Shown one piece after another: positions 19,180 through 27,800 of a DNA stretch of 64,000 nt (the first letter of the stretch is position 1; each line of letters starts with the position of its first letter). The notes beneath the pieces are model-generated. The model saw nothing but the letters and a program-made list of their open reading frames with translations, was not told the origin of the DNA and did no database searches. The translations under genes and the position numbers were made by a program. The DNA comes from Nocardiopsis alba DSM 43377. Its GTDB lineage: Bacteria > Actinomycetota > Actinomycetes > Streptosporangiales > Streptosporangiaceae. Location: assembly GCF_000341225.1 (NCBI RefSeq), contig NZ_ANAC01000005.1, positions 186,001 through 250,000 on the forward strand, given 5' to 3'.

Positions 19180-20514
19180 CTACAGGCCGGCCAGGCCCTC
19201 CTCCAGGATGTCCAGGCCCTCGCGCAGCAGCTCGTCGCTGATGGCCAGCGGCGGCAGCATCCGGATCACGTTGCCGTAGGTGCCCGCGCTCAGCAGGATC
19301 AGGCCGCGGGAGTGGCAGTGCGCCACGACCTGGGCCAGGGCCTCGGTCGCGGGCTCCTTGCCGTCCTTGACCAGCTCGATCGCGACCATCGCGCCGCGTC
19401 CGCGCACGTCGCCGATGACCTCGTACTTGTCGGCGAGGGTGCGCAGCCGGTCCAGCATGAGCGCGCCGATCTCACGGGCGCGGCCGACCAGGTCGTCGGA
19501 CTCGATGGCCTCCAGCGAGGCCAGCGCGGCGGCGCAGGCGGCCGGGTTGCCGCCGTAGGTGCCGCCGAGGCCGCCGCCGTGGACGGCGTCCATCAGCTCG
19601 GCGCGGCCGGTCACGGCGGCCAGGGGCAGACCGCCCGCGATGCCCTTGGCGGTGGTGATCAGGTCGGGCACCACGCCCTCGTGCTCACAGGCGAACATGT
19701 CACCGGTGCGGGCGAAGCCGGTCTGGACCTCGTCGGCGACGAACACGATGCCCTTGGCACGGCAGAACTCGACCAAGGCCGGCAGGAAGCCGGGGGCGGG
19801 CTCGATGAAGCCGCCCTCGCCCTGGATGGGCTCGATGACCATCGCGGCCACGTTCTCGGCGCCGATCTGCTTGGTGATCTGCTCGATCGCCGCGGCGGCG
19901 GCCTCGGGGCCGCAGTTCTCCGGTCCGGTGGGCCAGCGGTAGGCGTAGGCCATGGGCATGCGGTGCACCTCGCCCGCGAACGGCCCGAAGCCCTGCTTGT
20001 AGGGCATGTTCTTGGCGGTCAGGGCCATGGTGAGGTTGGTGCGACCGTGGTAGGCGTGGTCGAACACCACGACCGCCTGGCGGCCGGTGGCGTTGCGCGC
20101 GATCTTGACGGCGTTCTCCACCGCCTCGGCGCCGGAGTTCAGGAGGATCGAGCGCTTCTCGTGGTCACCGGGGGTGATCCGGTTGAGGGCCTCGCACACC
20201 TCCACGTAGCTCTCGTAGGGGTTCACCATGAAACAGGTGTGCGTGAAGCGCCCCATCTGCTCGGCGGCGCGCTCCACCACGCGCGGGTCGGCGTTGCCGA
20301 CGTTGGTCACGGCGATGCCCGAACCGAAGTCGATCAGGGCGTTACCGTCGACGTCCTCGACGATCCCGCCGCCGGCGCGCTCCACGTAGACCGGCAGGGT
20401 GCTGCCCACGCCCTGGGCGACGGCGGCGCTGCGGCGCTCCTGGATGGCGCGGGACTTCGGGCCGGGGATCTCGGTGACGATCCGGCGGGACTGGACGACC
20501 TCGGTCGTGGCCAT
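19180..20514 (-). CDS. gabT: 4-aminobutyrate--2-oxoglutarate aminotransferase
   Basis: A 444-residue class-III aminotransferase closely resembling actinobacterial GabT: IPGPKSRAIQERRSAAVAQG at the N terminus, NSGAEAVENAVKIARN, VADEVQTGFARTG and the PLP lysine Lys290 in ITTAKGIAGG. It transfers the amino group of GABA to 2-oxoglutarate, giving succinate semialdehyde. No succinate-semialdehyde dehydrogenase lies next to it, so that step is encoded elsewhere. The ATG is preceded by AGAAGGAGG. A divergent PucR regulator is the probable activator. It is only distantly similar to the class-III enzyme at 14115. Confidence 0.94.
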   Translation of the reverse strand: MATTEVVQSRRIVTEIPGPKSRAIQERRSAAVAQGVGSTLPVYVERAGGGIVEDVDGNALIDFGSGIAVTNVGNADPRVVERAAEQMGRFTHTCFMVNPYESYVEVCEALNRITPGDHEKRSILLNSGAEAVENAVKIARNATGRQAVVVFDHAYHGRTNLTMALTAKNMPYKQGFGPFAGEVHRMPMAYAYRWPTGPENCGPEAAAAAIEQITKQIGAENVAAMVIEPIQGEGGFIEPAPGFLPALVEFCRAKGIVFVADEVQTGFARTGDMFACEHEGVVPDLITTAKGIAGGLPLAAVTGRAELMDAVHGGGLGGTYGGNPAACAAALASLEAIESDDLVGRAREIGALMLDRLRTLADKYEVIGDVRGRGAMVAIELVKDGKEPATEALAQVVAHCHSRGLILLSAGTYGNVIRMLPPLAISDELLREGLDILEEGLAGL

Positions 20515-20724
20515 GCGGCTGCCTCCTTCTGGGCGTGGTCTTGCGGGCTGTCTCCCGGGGGCGATTCCGGGCGTGCGAGCAGAACACTAGGCCGTGTGGA
20601 ACCCCGCACACATGGACACAGTGGATAATCGAAGGGAGGCCGTACGCCATTGCGTCAGGTGCGGTGCGGCCACAGAGGGGGAGGGGCGCGAACGCGCCAC
20701 GAGCACGCGGGGAGAGGGGCGACG
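20515..20724. promoter_or_regulatory. Divergent promoter region gabT / pucR
   Basis: This 210-bp region holds a small inverted repeat, GTGTG at 20594-20598 and CACAC at 20607-20611 with an 8-bp spacer. It is the only symmetry I find and may be a PucR site; it differs from the CTTTACA site of the other PucR locus. Confidence 0.3.
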
Positions 20725-22185
20725 ATGCCGCCGACTTTGGGTTCCCTGCTACGGACACCGCGACTGCGACTGCGGCTGCTCGCCGGATCCGACCTGCTGC
20801 GACGCGAGGTGGAGTGGGTCGCGGTCAGTGAGCTCACCGACCCCACCCCCTACCTGGCCGGCGGCGAACTGGTGCTCACCACCGGGGTGCGCTGGGCCGA
20901 CAACCCTCCCGACCTGCGCTCCTACGTGCGGAGACTGGCACAGAAGAACGTCGCGGGCCTCGGCTTCGGCGTCGAGGTCAACTTCGACCGGACCCCCGAG
21001 GAACTGCGCGAGGCCGCCGAGGAGTTCGGCCTGGCCCTGATCGAGGTGGCACGGGAGACCCCCTTCATCTCGATCGGCAAGGAGGTCTCGCGACTGCTGG
21101 CCCAGGAGGAGTACGAGGGGCTGAGCCGCGCCTTCGCCGCCCAGCGCGATCTCACCCGGGCCGCGCTGGACGGGTCCGCCGCCGTGGTGGACCGGCTGGC
21201 CCGTGAACTCGACGCCCGCGTCCTGCTCCTCGAACCGGACGGCGTGGTCCGGCACGCCTCGCCCGCCTCGGCCGTCGACCTCGCCCCGGATCTGGTCGGA
21301 GAGCTGCCCCGCCTGCGCGGCGCCGGCCCCAAGATCGGAGCCTCATTGGTCTCGGGGGGCGCGCGGATCTCGCTGCAACCCCTGGCCACGGGCCGCCGGG
21401 TACGGGGCTTCCTCGCGGTCGCCACCAGGGAGGGGTTCGGTTCCGACGACCGCACCCTGGTCAACGCGGCGGTGTCGCTGCTCTCCCTGGAACTGGAACG
21501 GCCGGCCCTGGCCCGGGGCCCCGGCCTCGGCCCGGGTGTGCTGTCGGCTCTGCTCGCCGGGGCCTTGGACCCCCGTCATCCGGGGGCGGAGGAGTTGATG
21601 GCCGGGCTGCCCGCCGAGCCGGTGCTGGTGGCCGCGGCCCGAGGGCCCGTGCCCGACGGGCCGCCGGACGGGGTCCTGGTCACCACGGTGGCCGAGACCG
21701 GGGGCGCGTTGGCGCTCTCCTCCGCGGCGGGGTCGGGACACCTGGCCGAGGCGCTCGGGGAACTCTTCGACGGACCGGTCGGGTTGAGCGAGCCGGTCGG
21801 GTACGCCGACCTGGCGGTCGCCCGCTCCCAGGCCGAACGGGCCCTGGCCGCGGCGGAGGAGGAGGGGCGCGCGCTGCTGCGCTCGGACGAACTGCCCGGT
21901 GGACTGTTCGGGCTGTTGGACAGCCCGGCGGGGCTGCGTCTGGCGGAGGATCTGCTCGCCCCGATCGATCGGCAGCGCAACGCGGCCGAACTGTTGGCGT
22001 CGTTGCGCGCCTACCTGGCGGCCTCCGGGCGTTGGGACGCGGCGGCCGAACGGCTGGGGGTGCATCGGCACACCCTGCGTTACCGGATGAGGCGCATTCG
22101 CGAGCTGCTCCCGGGCGACCTCGACGACCCCGATCATCGGACGGAGCTGTGGGTGGCCCTGCGGCTGCGCGAGGGGCGTTCCTGA
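20725..22185 (+). CDS. PucR family transcriptional regulator (GABA/amino-acid catabolism)
   Basis: A 486-residue PucR protein. The N-terminal domain shows PTLGSLLRTPRLRLRLLAGS and AGGELVLTTGVRWADN; the C-terminal HTH is at about residues 440-475 (WDAAAERLGVHRHTLRYRMR). The ATG at 20725 follows GGGGAGAGG; the longer frame from 20650 adds Arg/Gly-rich residues. It is divergent from gabT by 210 bp, so gabT is the likely target. It is paralogous in family, but not closely similar, to the PucR at 15585. Confidence 0.92.
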   Translation: MPPTLGSLLRTPRLRLRLLAGSDLLRREVEWVAVSELTDPTPYLAGGELVLTTGVRWADNPPDLRSYVRRLAQKNVAGLGFGVEVNFDRTPEELREAAEEFGLALIEVARETPFISIGKEVSRLLAQEEYEGLSRAFAAQRDLTRAALDGSAAVVDRLARELDARVLLLEPDGVVRHASPASAVDLAPDLVGELPRLRGAGPKIGASLVSGGARISLQPLATGRRVRGFLAVATREGFGSDDRTLVNAAVSLLSLELERPALARGPGLGPGVLSALLAGALDPRHPGAEELMAGLPAEPVLVAAARGPVPDGPPDGVLVTTVAETGGALALSSAAGSGHLAEALGELFDGPVGLSEPVGYADLAVARSQAERALAAAEEEGRALLRSDELPGGLFGLLDSPAGLRLAEDLLAPIDRQRNAAELLASLRAYLAASGRWDAAAERLGVHRHTLRYRMRRIRELLPGDLDDPDHRTELWVALRLREGRS

Positions 22186-22238
22186 CCCTTCCCCGATCCC
22201 TTTCGCCTCGCCGATCAGGGGAGAAGGGCCACGGGTTC

Positions 22239-22272
22239 GTGCATTCCCCGGGCGGGCCCGCGCGGAATGCAC
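22239..22272 (+). terminator. Hairpin between pucR and the helicase-like gene
   Basis: A perfect 9-bp stem, GTGCATTCC with GGAATGCAC, encloses a GC-rich 16-nt loop that can pair internally. It lies 54 bp after the pucR stop and ends 15 bp before the next start, so it may also affect that gene's translation. Confidence 0.5.
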
Positions 22273-22286
22273 CACAATGGGCCTTC

Positions 22287-25200
22287 ATGGCGGAGGGTAA
22301 TCGTCTGGTCACGGGATGGTCGAGGGGCGTAGTGAGGTCACTCCAGGACGACGAGCAGATCGGTCACGCGGGTTCGTACACGCCGGTGGGCGGGACCATC
22401 GGAGACGAGCCGGAGGCGGGTTCCGGGGTCGGTGCGGCCTCGCTGCGCTGGAAACGGTCGGTCGACGTGTCCAGGACGCACTCGTTCCTGGCCTACACCC
22501 GCTCCTGCCTGCACCGTGAGGCCGTGCACCGGCACGAGGCGACCGTCGGACGGTTGGACTCCGACGTCCACGCCTGCATGCCCGCCGGCCCCGAACTCCT
22601 CCTCAGCGGGGCCAGGGAGGCCCTGCCGCTCCACGAGGAGGGCGCGCGCGTCGCGCGGCTGGCCGGGCGCCACGGCCAGGCGCTGCGCTACGGATACCCG
22701 CTCGTCGTCCTGGGGGACGGTACGGGGGACGATCGGATCGCGCTGCCGCTGTTCGTCGTCGACGTGCGCCCGGTGGAGGAGCCCGGAGAGCGCGACCGCC
22801 CCGGAACGCCCTCGCTCCGCGCCGTCGGCACACCCGACGTCAACGTCGCCCTGCTCGCGCGGATCGGCGTCACCGACCCCGAGGACCTCTTCGAACTGCG
22901 GACCCGACTGCGCTCCGGAGCCCCCGACCCGATCCACCGCCCCGCCGCCGTCGCCGAACTGGCGGCCAAGACCCGGATCCTGCTCTCCCGGCTGGAGATC
23001 GAGCGCGTGGACGACATCGATCCGCTGGGTACCCGCGGCCGCCCCCTTCGTCCGGTCCGGGGCGCCCACAACACCGCCGTGCTCTACCGGGCCGGTCCCG
23101 GCGGACGCCCCGAGGGAGAGCCGTTCGAGCCGGGCCTGCCCGAAGGTCTCCTGGCCGACCTCGATCCCACCGACCCGGAGGGGCTGGACCCCGACGCGGT
23201 GCCCGGCACCGCCCTGGAGCCCTTGCTCGGGAGCCGCCCCGAGGCCCGAGCACCTCGGGAACGCCCTCAGCGCGAACGACGCCGTTCCCGAAGCAGGGCG
23301 CGGGAGGAGGCGGTGAGCGAACCGGCCGCCCCCGAGATCGTGCCGATCGCCGCCTCGCCCCTGGGCCAGGCCCAGTACGAGGTCCTGCGGGCGGCCATGG
23401 GCGAGCAGCTCACCGTGGCCGCCGCCCCGCCCGGCGGCGGCGTGCACGATCTGGTCGACACGGTGGTGCGCACCGCCGTCGCCGAGGGGCAACGGGTCCT
23501 GATCTGTTGCCATGGCGAGAGCGACATCGACGAGGTCCTGGCCCGCGCGGATACCTCGCCCGAACATCCGGTGGTCCGGGCGGGCGGGGTGGCCGAGGCG
23601 CGTCGACTCACCCGGATCCTGGTGCGCGACACGGGACTGCCGCCGGCGTGGATCACCGACCCTGGGGAGCCCGTGGAGCGCGAGGACGACCTCGTCGGCT
23701 CTTGGAACCGGATCCGCGAGGTGTGGGAGGCCATGGACGACGTGGCCTCCGGCGGGCACGTTCTGGCCGACCTGGCCTCCGAACGCGGCCGCGACATCGT
23801 CCGGGGCTGGAACCCGGAGAGCCTCTTCACGCCCGAGCGCGGTGGCCCCGAGTACTGGCTGCATCGGGCCGAGCGCGCCATCGCCGGTGGCCTGGGCGGG
23901 CTCTCGCACCGCTCGGCCGTACGCCGTGAACTCGGTGTGACGACCGATCCCGAGAGTCTGGCGCGACTGTGCTCGGTGGCCCGGATGGAGAGCGAGTGGC
24001 GCGAGGCCGTGGAACGACGGACCCGCCGCGCGCCCCTGAACGAGCTCACCGCGATCCTCGACGAGGCGATGGAGGAGCACCGCCGGGCCGGGGCGTTGCG
24101 GCTGAGCTCGGTCACCGGGCCACGGTTGCGGCGCGGGCGGGCCGCGGTCGTGAACCGTCTGGAGAGCCTCAACTGGAACGACGGCGGAGGCCGCCCGGCC
24201 ATGGGGGACCTGCTCGACATCCTGCCCGCGTGGATCTGCCGCACCGACCAGGCCCGTGCCCTGCCCTCCGGTCCAGGATCGTTCGATCTGGTGATCGTGG
24301 TGGGGGCCGAACGGACCAGGGTCGGTGAACTGCTCCCCGTGCTCTACCGTTCGGTGCGCGCCCTGGTGATCGGCGACCCGGCGCACCCCGGACCGGCCAC
24401 CGCCCTGGAACCGGAGGAGGAACGTCGCGCCCTGGCCACCGCCGGGCTGGACGCCGAGGAACTGGACGAGCGGGGGCTGCGCCACGGTACGGGGTCGGCG
24501 CTGCGGGCCGCCGCCCGGGGCGCGAGCGCCACGCTCTGGCTGGACGAGCACGACGGGGCGCCCGAGCCCTTGGCCTCGGTGGCCTCCGAGTACTGCTATG
24601 GAGGGCGGATCGCGGTCAGGACCGAGCCGCACCCCGGTGACGAGCCGGTCGTCGACTGGCGTGACGTGGCCGGTGACTGCGAGGCGGCGCCGGGTTCCTC
24701 CTACGTCAACCGTGACGAGGCCTATCGGGTCGCGGTGGTGGTGGACGAACTCGACCGGACCCTTCCCGAGGAGTGGACCCTCACGGTGGTCGCGCCCTTA
24801 CAGCCCCAGGTGGCGCTGCTCCGTCGTCTGCTGCGTCAGTGTGTCCTGCGGCGTCGGGTCCGGGTCGGCGGCCCGGAGCTGCCGGTCGACGGTACGACCG
24901 ACGTCACCGTGCTGTCCCCGATGCTCACGGCCGACGCCCCCGCGATCGCCGAGCGCCGGGTGATGGGGATGGGACACCTGTGGTCCTCGGTGCTCACCCG
25001 GACCCGACGTCGACTGGTGGTCGTGGGGGATCGCGCCCATTGGGCCGCCGGTCGTGGTCCGCTCACCGCCCTGCTCGCCGGGGACGGGGAGGGCGGGCTC
25101 GGGCTCGCGGAGGAACCTCGGGACGATCCGGCCACCGTCGCCCTGGTCGAGGCCCTGCGGGCCGCCGGGACCGAGGTGGTGGTGCGGCCGCGCGTCCGCG

Positions 25201-25409
25201 GCTGGGCGACCGACCTCGTGGTCCGCTACGGGGCGCGTCGGGTGGTGGTGCTGCTCGACCGCGAACCCGATGGTCCGGCCCTGCGCCGGCTGCTGGCCCG
25301 GGGCGAGGCGCTGGACCGGGGGGTCGAGGACCTGGTCGTGATCGTCCCCGCCTGGCGTTGCCTGGCCGACCCCCGGACCCTGGTCGAGGAGATCCTCTCC
25401 GCCTGCTGA
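22287..25409 (+). CDS. Degenerate superfamily 1 helicase-like protein with vestigial nuclease domain
   Basis: A 1040-residue protein. The layout follows Upf1/Dna2-like SF1 helicases with a C-terminal Vsr/DUF559-like nuclease, but the key motifs are changed. The Walker A position (about residue 380) reads AAPPGGGVHDLV, with no GKS/GKT. Motif II (about 665) reads FDLVIVVGAERT instead of a DEA(S) box. IGDPAHPGP (about 694) corresponds to the GDPxQ motif, and SPMLTADAPAIAERR and LVVVGDRAHW (about 877-915) to the second RecA fold. The C terminus (about 946-1040) has WATDLVVRYGARRVVVLLDR where active nucleases have IDLaV and E-x-D. An Arg-rich linker is at about 325-345. The start at 22287 lacks a strong SD; GTG 22332 is possible. 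It probably does not hydrolyse ATP; a structural or DNA-binding role is inference. Confidence 0.65.
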   Translation: MAEGNRLVTGWSRGVVRSLQDDEQIGHAGSYTPVGGTIGDEPEAGSGVGAASLRWKRSVDVSRTHSFLAYTRSCLHREAVHRHEATVGRLDSDVHACMPAGPELLLSGAREALPLHEEGARVARLAGRHGQALRYGYPLVVLGDGTGDDRIALPLFVVDVRPVEEPGERDRPGTPSLRAVGTPDVNVALLARIGVTDPEDLFELRTRLRSGAPDPIHRPAAVAELAAKTRILLSRLEIERVDDIDPLGTRGRPLRPVRGAHNTAVLYRAGPGGRPEGEPFEPGLPEGLLADLDPTDPEGLDPDAVPGTALEPLLGSRPEARAPRERPQRERRRSRSRAREEAVSEPAAPEIVPIAASPLGQAQYEVLRAAMGEQLTVAAAPPGGGVHDLVDTVVRTAVAEGQRVLICCHGESDIDEVLARADTSPEHPVVRAGGVAEARRLTRILVRDTGLPPAWITDPGEPVEREDDLVGSWNRIREVWEAMDDVASGGHVLADLASERGRDIVRGWNPESLFTPERGGPEYWLHRAERAIAGGLGGLSHRSAVRRELGVTTDPESLARLCSVARMESEWREAVERRTRRAPLNELTAILDEAMEEHRRAGALRLSSVTGPRLRRGRAAVVNRLESLNWNDGGGRPAMGDLLDILPAWICRTDQARALPSGPGSFDLVIVVGAERTRVGELLPVLYRSVRALVIGDPAHPGPATALEPEEERRALATAGLDAEELDERGLRHGTGSALRAAARGASATLWLDEHDGAPEPLASVASEYCYGGRIAVRTEPHPGDEPVVDWRDVAGDCEAAPGSSYVNRDEAYRVAVVVDELDRTLPEEWTLTVVAPLQPQVALLRRLLRQCVLRRRVRVGGPELPVDGTTDVTVLSPMLTADAPAIAERRVMGMGHLWSSVLTRTRRRLVVVGDRAHWAAGRGPLTALLAGDGEGGLGLAEEPRDDPATVALVEALRAAGTEVVVRPRVRGWATDLVVRYGARRVVVLLDREPDGPALRRLLARGEALDRGVEDLVVIVPAWRCLADPRTLVEEILSAC

Positions 25410-25493
25410 GCACACGACCTAACCTTGAGGTGGCGCGGCATGTCCGGAACGCGCCGGTTCGCCCCGCGAGGGGCCGGGAAAGGGGAGGCACGA

Positions 25494-26372
25494 GTGCCGG
25501 AGGGCCACACACTGCACCGGTTGGCGGCGCACTTCGACAAGACCTTCGGGGGCACCACCGTGCGCGCGGGCAGCCCTCAGGGGCGCTTCGCCGACGGGGC
25601 CGCCCGTATCGACGGCCGGGTCCTCACCGAGGGGGAGGCCCACGGCAAGCACCTCTTCCTGGGTTTCGACTCCGGTGAGTGGCTCCGCGTCCACCTCGGT
25701 CTCTACGGTGCCTGGACCTTCGGCGACGCCGACGGGGAACGCCACCTGGGCGCCCCCCGTACCCCCGGAGCGGATCGGATCGAACTGGAGCGTGACGTCG
25801 ACGGGTTCGTGGTCCCGCCCGAGCCGGTCGGGGCCGTCCGGGTCCGGCTGGTCAACTCCACCGGCTGGGCCGATCTGCGCGGCGCCTCCGCCTGTGAGGT
25901 CATCACCATCGAGGACAAGCGCGCCGTCCAGGACCGCCTGGGGCCGGATCCGTTGCGCCCGGACGCCGACCCCGAGCGGGCCTGGCGCGTCGTCGACCGC
26001 TCGCGGACGACCATCGCCGCGCTGCTGATGCGCCAGGACGTGATCGCCGGGATCGGCAACATCTACCGGGCCGAGTCCCTGTTCCGGGCCGGGATCGACC
26101 CGATGACCCCCGGCCGCGAGCTGGGCAGGGAACGCTGGGACGCCCTGTGGGAGGACCTGTCGGCCCTCCTGCGGGACGGGGTCCGCGACGGCTACATCAT
26201 CACGACCCGCCCCGAGGACCGGCCCGACCCCGAGGCCCACCCGGTGCCCCGGCCGGACACCCTCTACGTCTGTTACCGCACGGGAGAGCCCTGCCGGGTG
26301 TGCTCCTCGCCGATCTCCGCCACCGAACTGGCCGGTCGCACCCTGTACTGGTGTCCCGGCTGTCAGGCCTGA
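25494..26372 (+). CDS. Fpg/Nei family DNA glycosylase (endonuclease VIII-like)
   Basis: A 292-residue base-excision repair enzyme. The mature N terminus PEGHTLHRLA gives the catalytic Pro2-Glu3; the H2TH region is RQDVIAGIGNIYRAESLFR. The C-terminal zinc finger has CRVCSS and YWCPGC. PEGH rather than PELPEV marks the Nei (endonuclease VIII, Nei2-like) branch, which removes oxidised pyrimidines. GTG 25494 is chosen because Pro must be residue 2 and AGGGGAGG lies upstream. It follows the degenerate helicase gene by 84 bp in the same direction. Confidence 0.93.
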   Translation: MPEGHTLHRLAAHFDKTFGGTTVRAGSPQGRFADGAARIDGRVLTEGEAHGKHLFLGFDSGEWLRVHLGLYGAWTFGDADGERHLGAPRTPGADRIELERDVDGFVVPPEPVGAVRVRLVNSTGWADLRGASACEVITIEDKRAVQDRLGPDPLRPDADPERAWRVVDRSRTTIAALLMRQDVIAGIGNIYRAESLFRAGIDPMTPGRELGRERWDALWEDLSALLRDGVRDGYIITTRPEDRPDPEAHPVPRPDTLYVCYRTGEPCRVCSSPISATELAGRTLYWCPGCQA

Positions 26373-26444
26373 CCCTCCCGGATCGTCCCCTTCTCGGGCC
26401 GCCGGGCCGCGGAAAAAGGCCTCGGTCGCCCGAGAGGCGTGGGT

Positions 26445-26478
26445 TACAATCCCCTCCCGATGGCTTAACCGGTTCAGC
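26445..26478 (+). promoter_or_regulatory. Promoter and operator-like site of the LacI gene
   Basis: TACAAT at 26445-26450 resembles a -10 box. CTTAACCGGTTCAGC at 26464-26478 follows just downstream of the expected transcription start. Its centre AACCGGTT is a perfect palindrome with a central CG, as in LacI-family operators. A 14-of-15 copy lies upstream of the transporter operon at 27688-27702. Confidence 0.6.
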
Positions 26479-26499
26479 GAAGCAGAGTGGGGAGGCGGT

Positions 26500-27531
26500 G
26501 TGGGCTCTGTGATGCGGCGTCCCACGATCATGGACGTCGCCAGGGCGGCGGGGGTGTCCAAAGGGGCGGTCTCCTACGCCCTCAACGGTCGTCCCGGGGT
26601 CTCCGAGGCCACACGCGCGAGGATCCTCGCGGTCGCCCGCGAACTCGGCTGGGCGCCCAGCAACCCGGCGCGGGCCCTGGCCCCCGGCGGCCGGGTCGGC
26701 GCGATCGGCATGGTCGTGGACCGTCCGGCCCGATCGCTGGGCATCGAACCGTTCTTCATGCGGCTGGTCTCCGGGATCGAGACCGAACTGACCTCCTCCG
26801 GGATCGACCTGATGCTCCAGGTCACCGAGGACGTGGCGGCCGAACTCGCGGTCTACCGCCGCTGGGCCACCGAACGCCGGGTGGACGGGGTGATCATGGT
26901 GGACCTGCGGGTCGAGGACCCCCGCCCGGCCCTGGCCCGAGATCTGCCGCTGCCCGCGGTGATCCTGGGCGGGCCGGAGGGCACCGGCGGGGTCCCGTGC
27001 CTGTACACCGACGACGCCGTCTCCGTGCGCGAGGTGGTGCACTACCTCGCCGCCCTGGGGCATCGGCGGATCGTCCGGGTGGCGGGCCCGGAGTTCTTCG
27101 CGCACACGCGCAGCCGGACCGAGGCCTTCCGCGAGGCGGCCCGCCTCGCCGGGGTGGCGGAGGCGCGCACGGTGCACGCCGACTACACCGGCGAGGAGGG
27201 CGCCCGGGTCACGCGGCGCCTGTTGGCCACGGCCGATCCGCCCACGGCCCTGGTCTACGACAACGACCTCATGGCGGTGGCGGCCCTGGGGGTGGCCTCC
27301 GAGATGGGGGTGGACGTTCCGGGTCGGTTGTCGATCGTGGCCTGGGACGACTCGGCGCTGTGCCGTCTGGTGCGGCCCTCGTTGACCGCGATCGCCCGGG
27401 ACGTGGTCGGAAACGGACGCGAGGCGGCGCGGATGCTCGGCGGTCTTCTGGCGGAGGAGCGGGTCGATGACGTGGAGACCCCGCCGGGAGAGCTGCGGCC
27501 ACGGGGGAGCACCGGACCGCTGTCCCACTGA
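26500..27531 (+). CDS. LacI family transcriptional regulator
   Basis: A 343-residue LacI regulator. The HTH reads TIMDVARAAGVSKGAVSYAL followed by a hinge-helix RILAVARELGW. The sugar-binding domain contains DGVIMVDLRV, AALGHRRIVRVAGPEFF and, at the C terminus, the common DDSALCRLVRPSLTAI. GTG 26500 was chosen because GGGGAGG is at good spacing; ATG 26512 is an alternative. It lies 270 bp upstream of an ABC sugar/peptide importer and beta-mannosidase and shares an operator-like motif with that operon, so it is probably their local repressor. The inducer would be an oligosaccharide such as mannobiose. Confidence 0.92.
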   Translation: MGSVMRRPTIMDVARAAGVSKGAVSYALNGRPGVSEATRARILAVARELGWAPSNPARALAPGGRVGAIGMVVDRPARSLGIEPFFMRLVSGIETELTSSGIDLMLQVTEDVAAELAVYRRWATERRVDGVIMVDLRVEDPRPALARDLPLPAVILGGPEGTGGVPCLYTDDAVSVREVVHYLAALGHRRIVRVAGPEFFAHTRSRTEAFREAARLAGVAEARTVHADYTGEEGARVTRRLLATADPPTALVYDNDLMAVAALGVASEMGVDVPGRLSIVAWDDSALCRLVRPSLTAIARDVVGNGREAARMLGGLLAEERVDDVETPPGELRPRGSTGPLSH

Positions 27532-27687
27532 ACCCCGGCCGCCCCACCGGCCTCGACCGCCCCGTCGGCCCGCGTGCGCCGGGCGGGTTCTCGGTGACGT
27601 CGTGCCCGGTGAGGCTGTCACAAGCGCGTAACAGGGAAGTTCCGGGGGATTGACGGGCTTCTGTCGGTCATGTTGTTGTTGACGTCA

Positions 27688-27738
27688 CTTACCCGGTTCA
27701 GCAACGGCCCTCCGCGCCCCTGTGTGGGAGCGCTCCCG
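27688..27738 (+). promoter_or_regulatory. Two LacI-type operator candidates upstream of the importer/mannosidase operon
   Basis: CTTACCCGGTTCAGC at 27688-27702 matches the site in front of the lacI gene at 14 of 15 positions. TGGGAGCGCTCCCG at 27725-27738 matches 13 of 14 bases of TGGGAGCGCTCCCA, the known site of CebR/CelR, the cello-oligosaccharide repressor of Streptomyces and Thermobifida. The operon may therefore answer both to its local LacI protein and to a CebR/CelR-like repressor encoded elsewhere. Confidence 0.65.
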
Positions 27739-27800
27739 GACCTCTGCACGGCACTCGGCCTCCCCCCGAGAGGGCCGACCGGGTGGAAGAAGGAGTCGAG

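Noticed and set aside
27725-27738. Calling the importer operon a cellobiose operon from the CebR-like box alone
   Set aside because: The enzyme in the operon is a beta-mannosidase, and the binding protein is SBP_5 rather than the SBP_1 CebE type; the box indicates regulation, not substrate.
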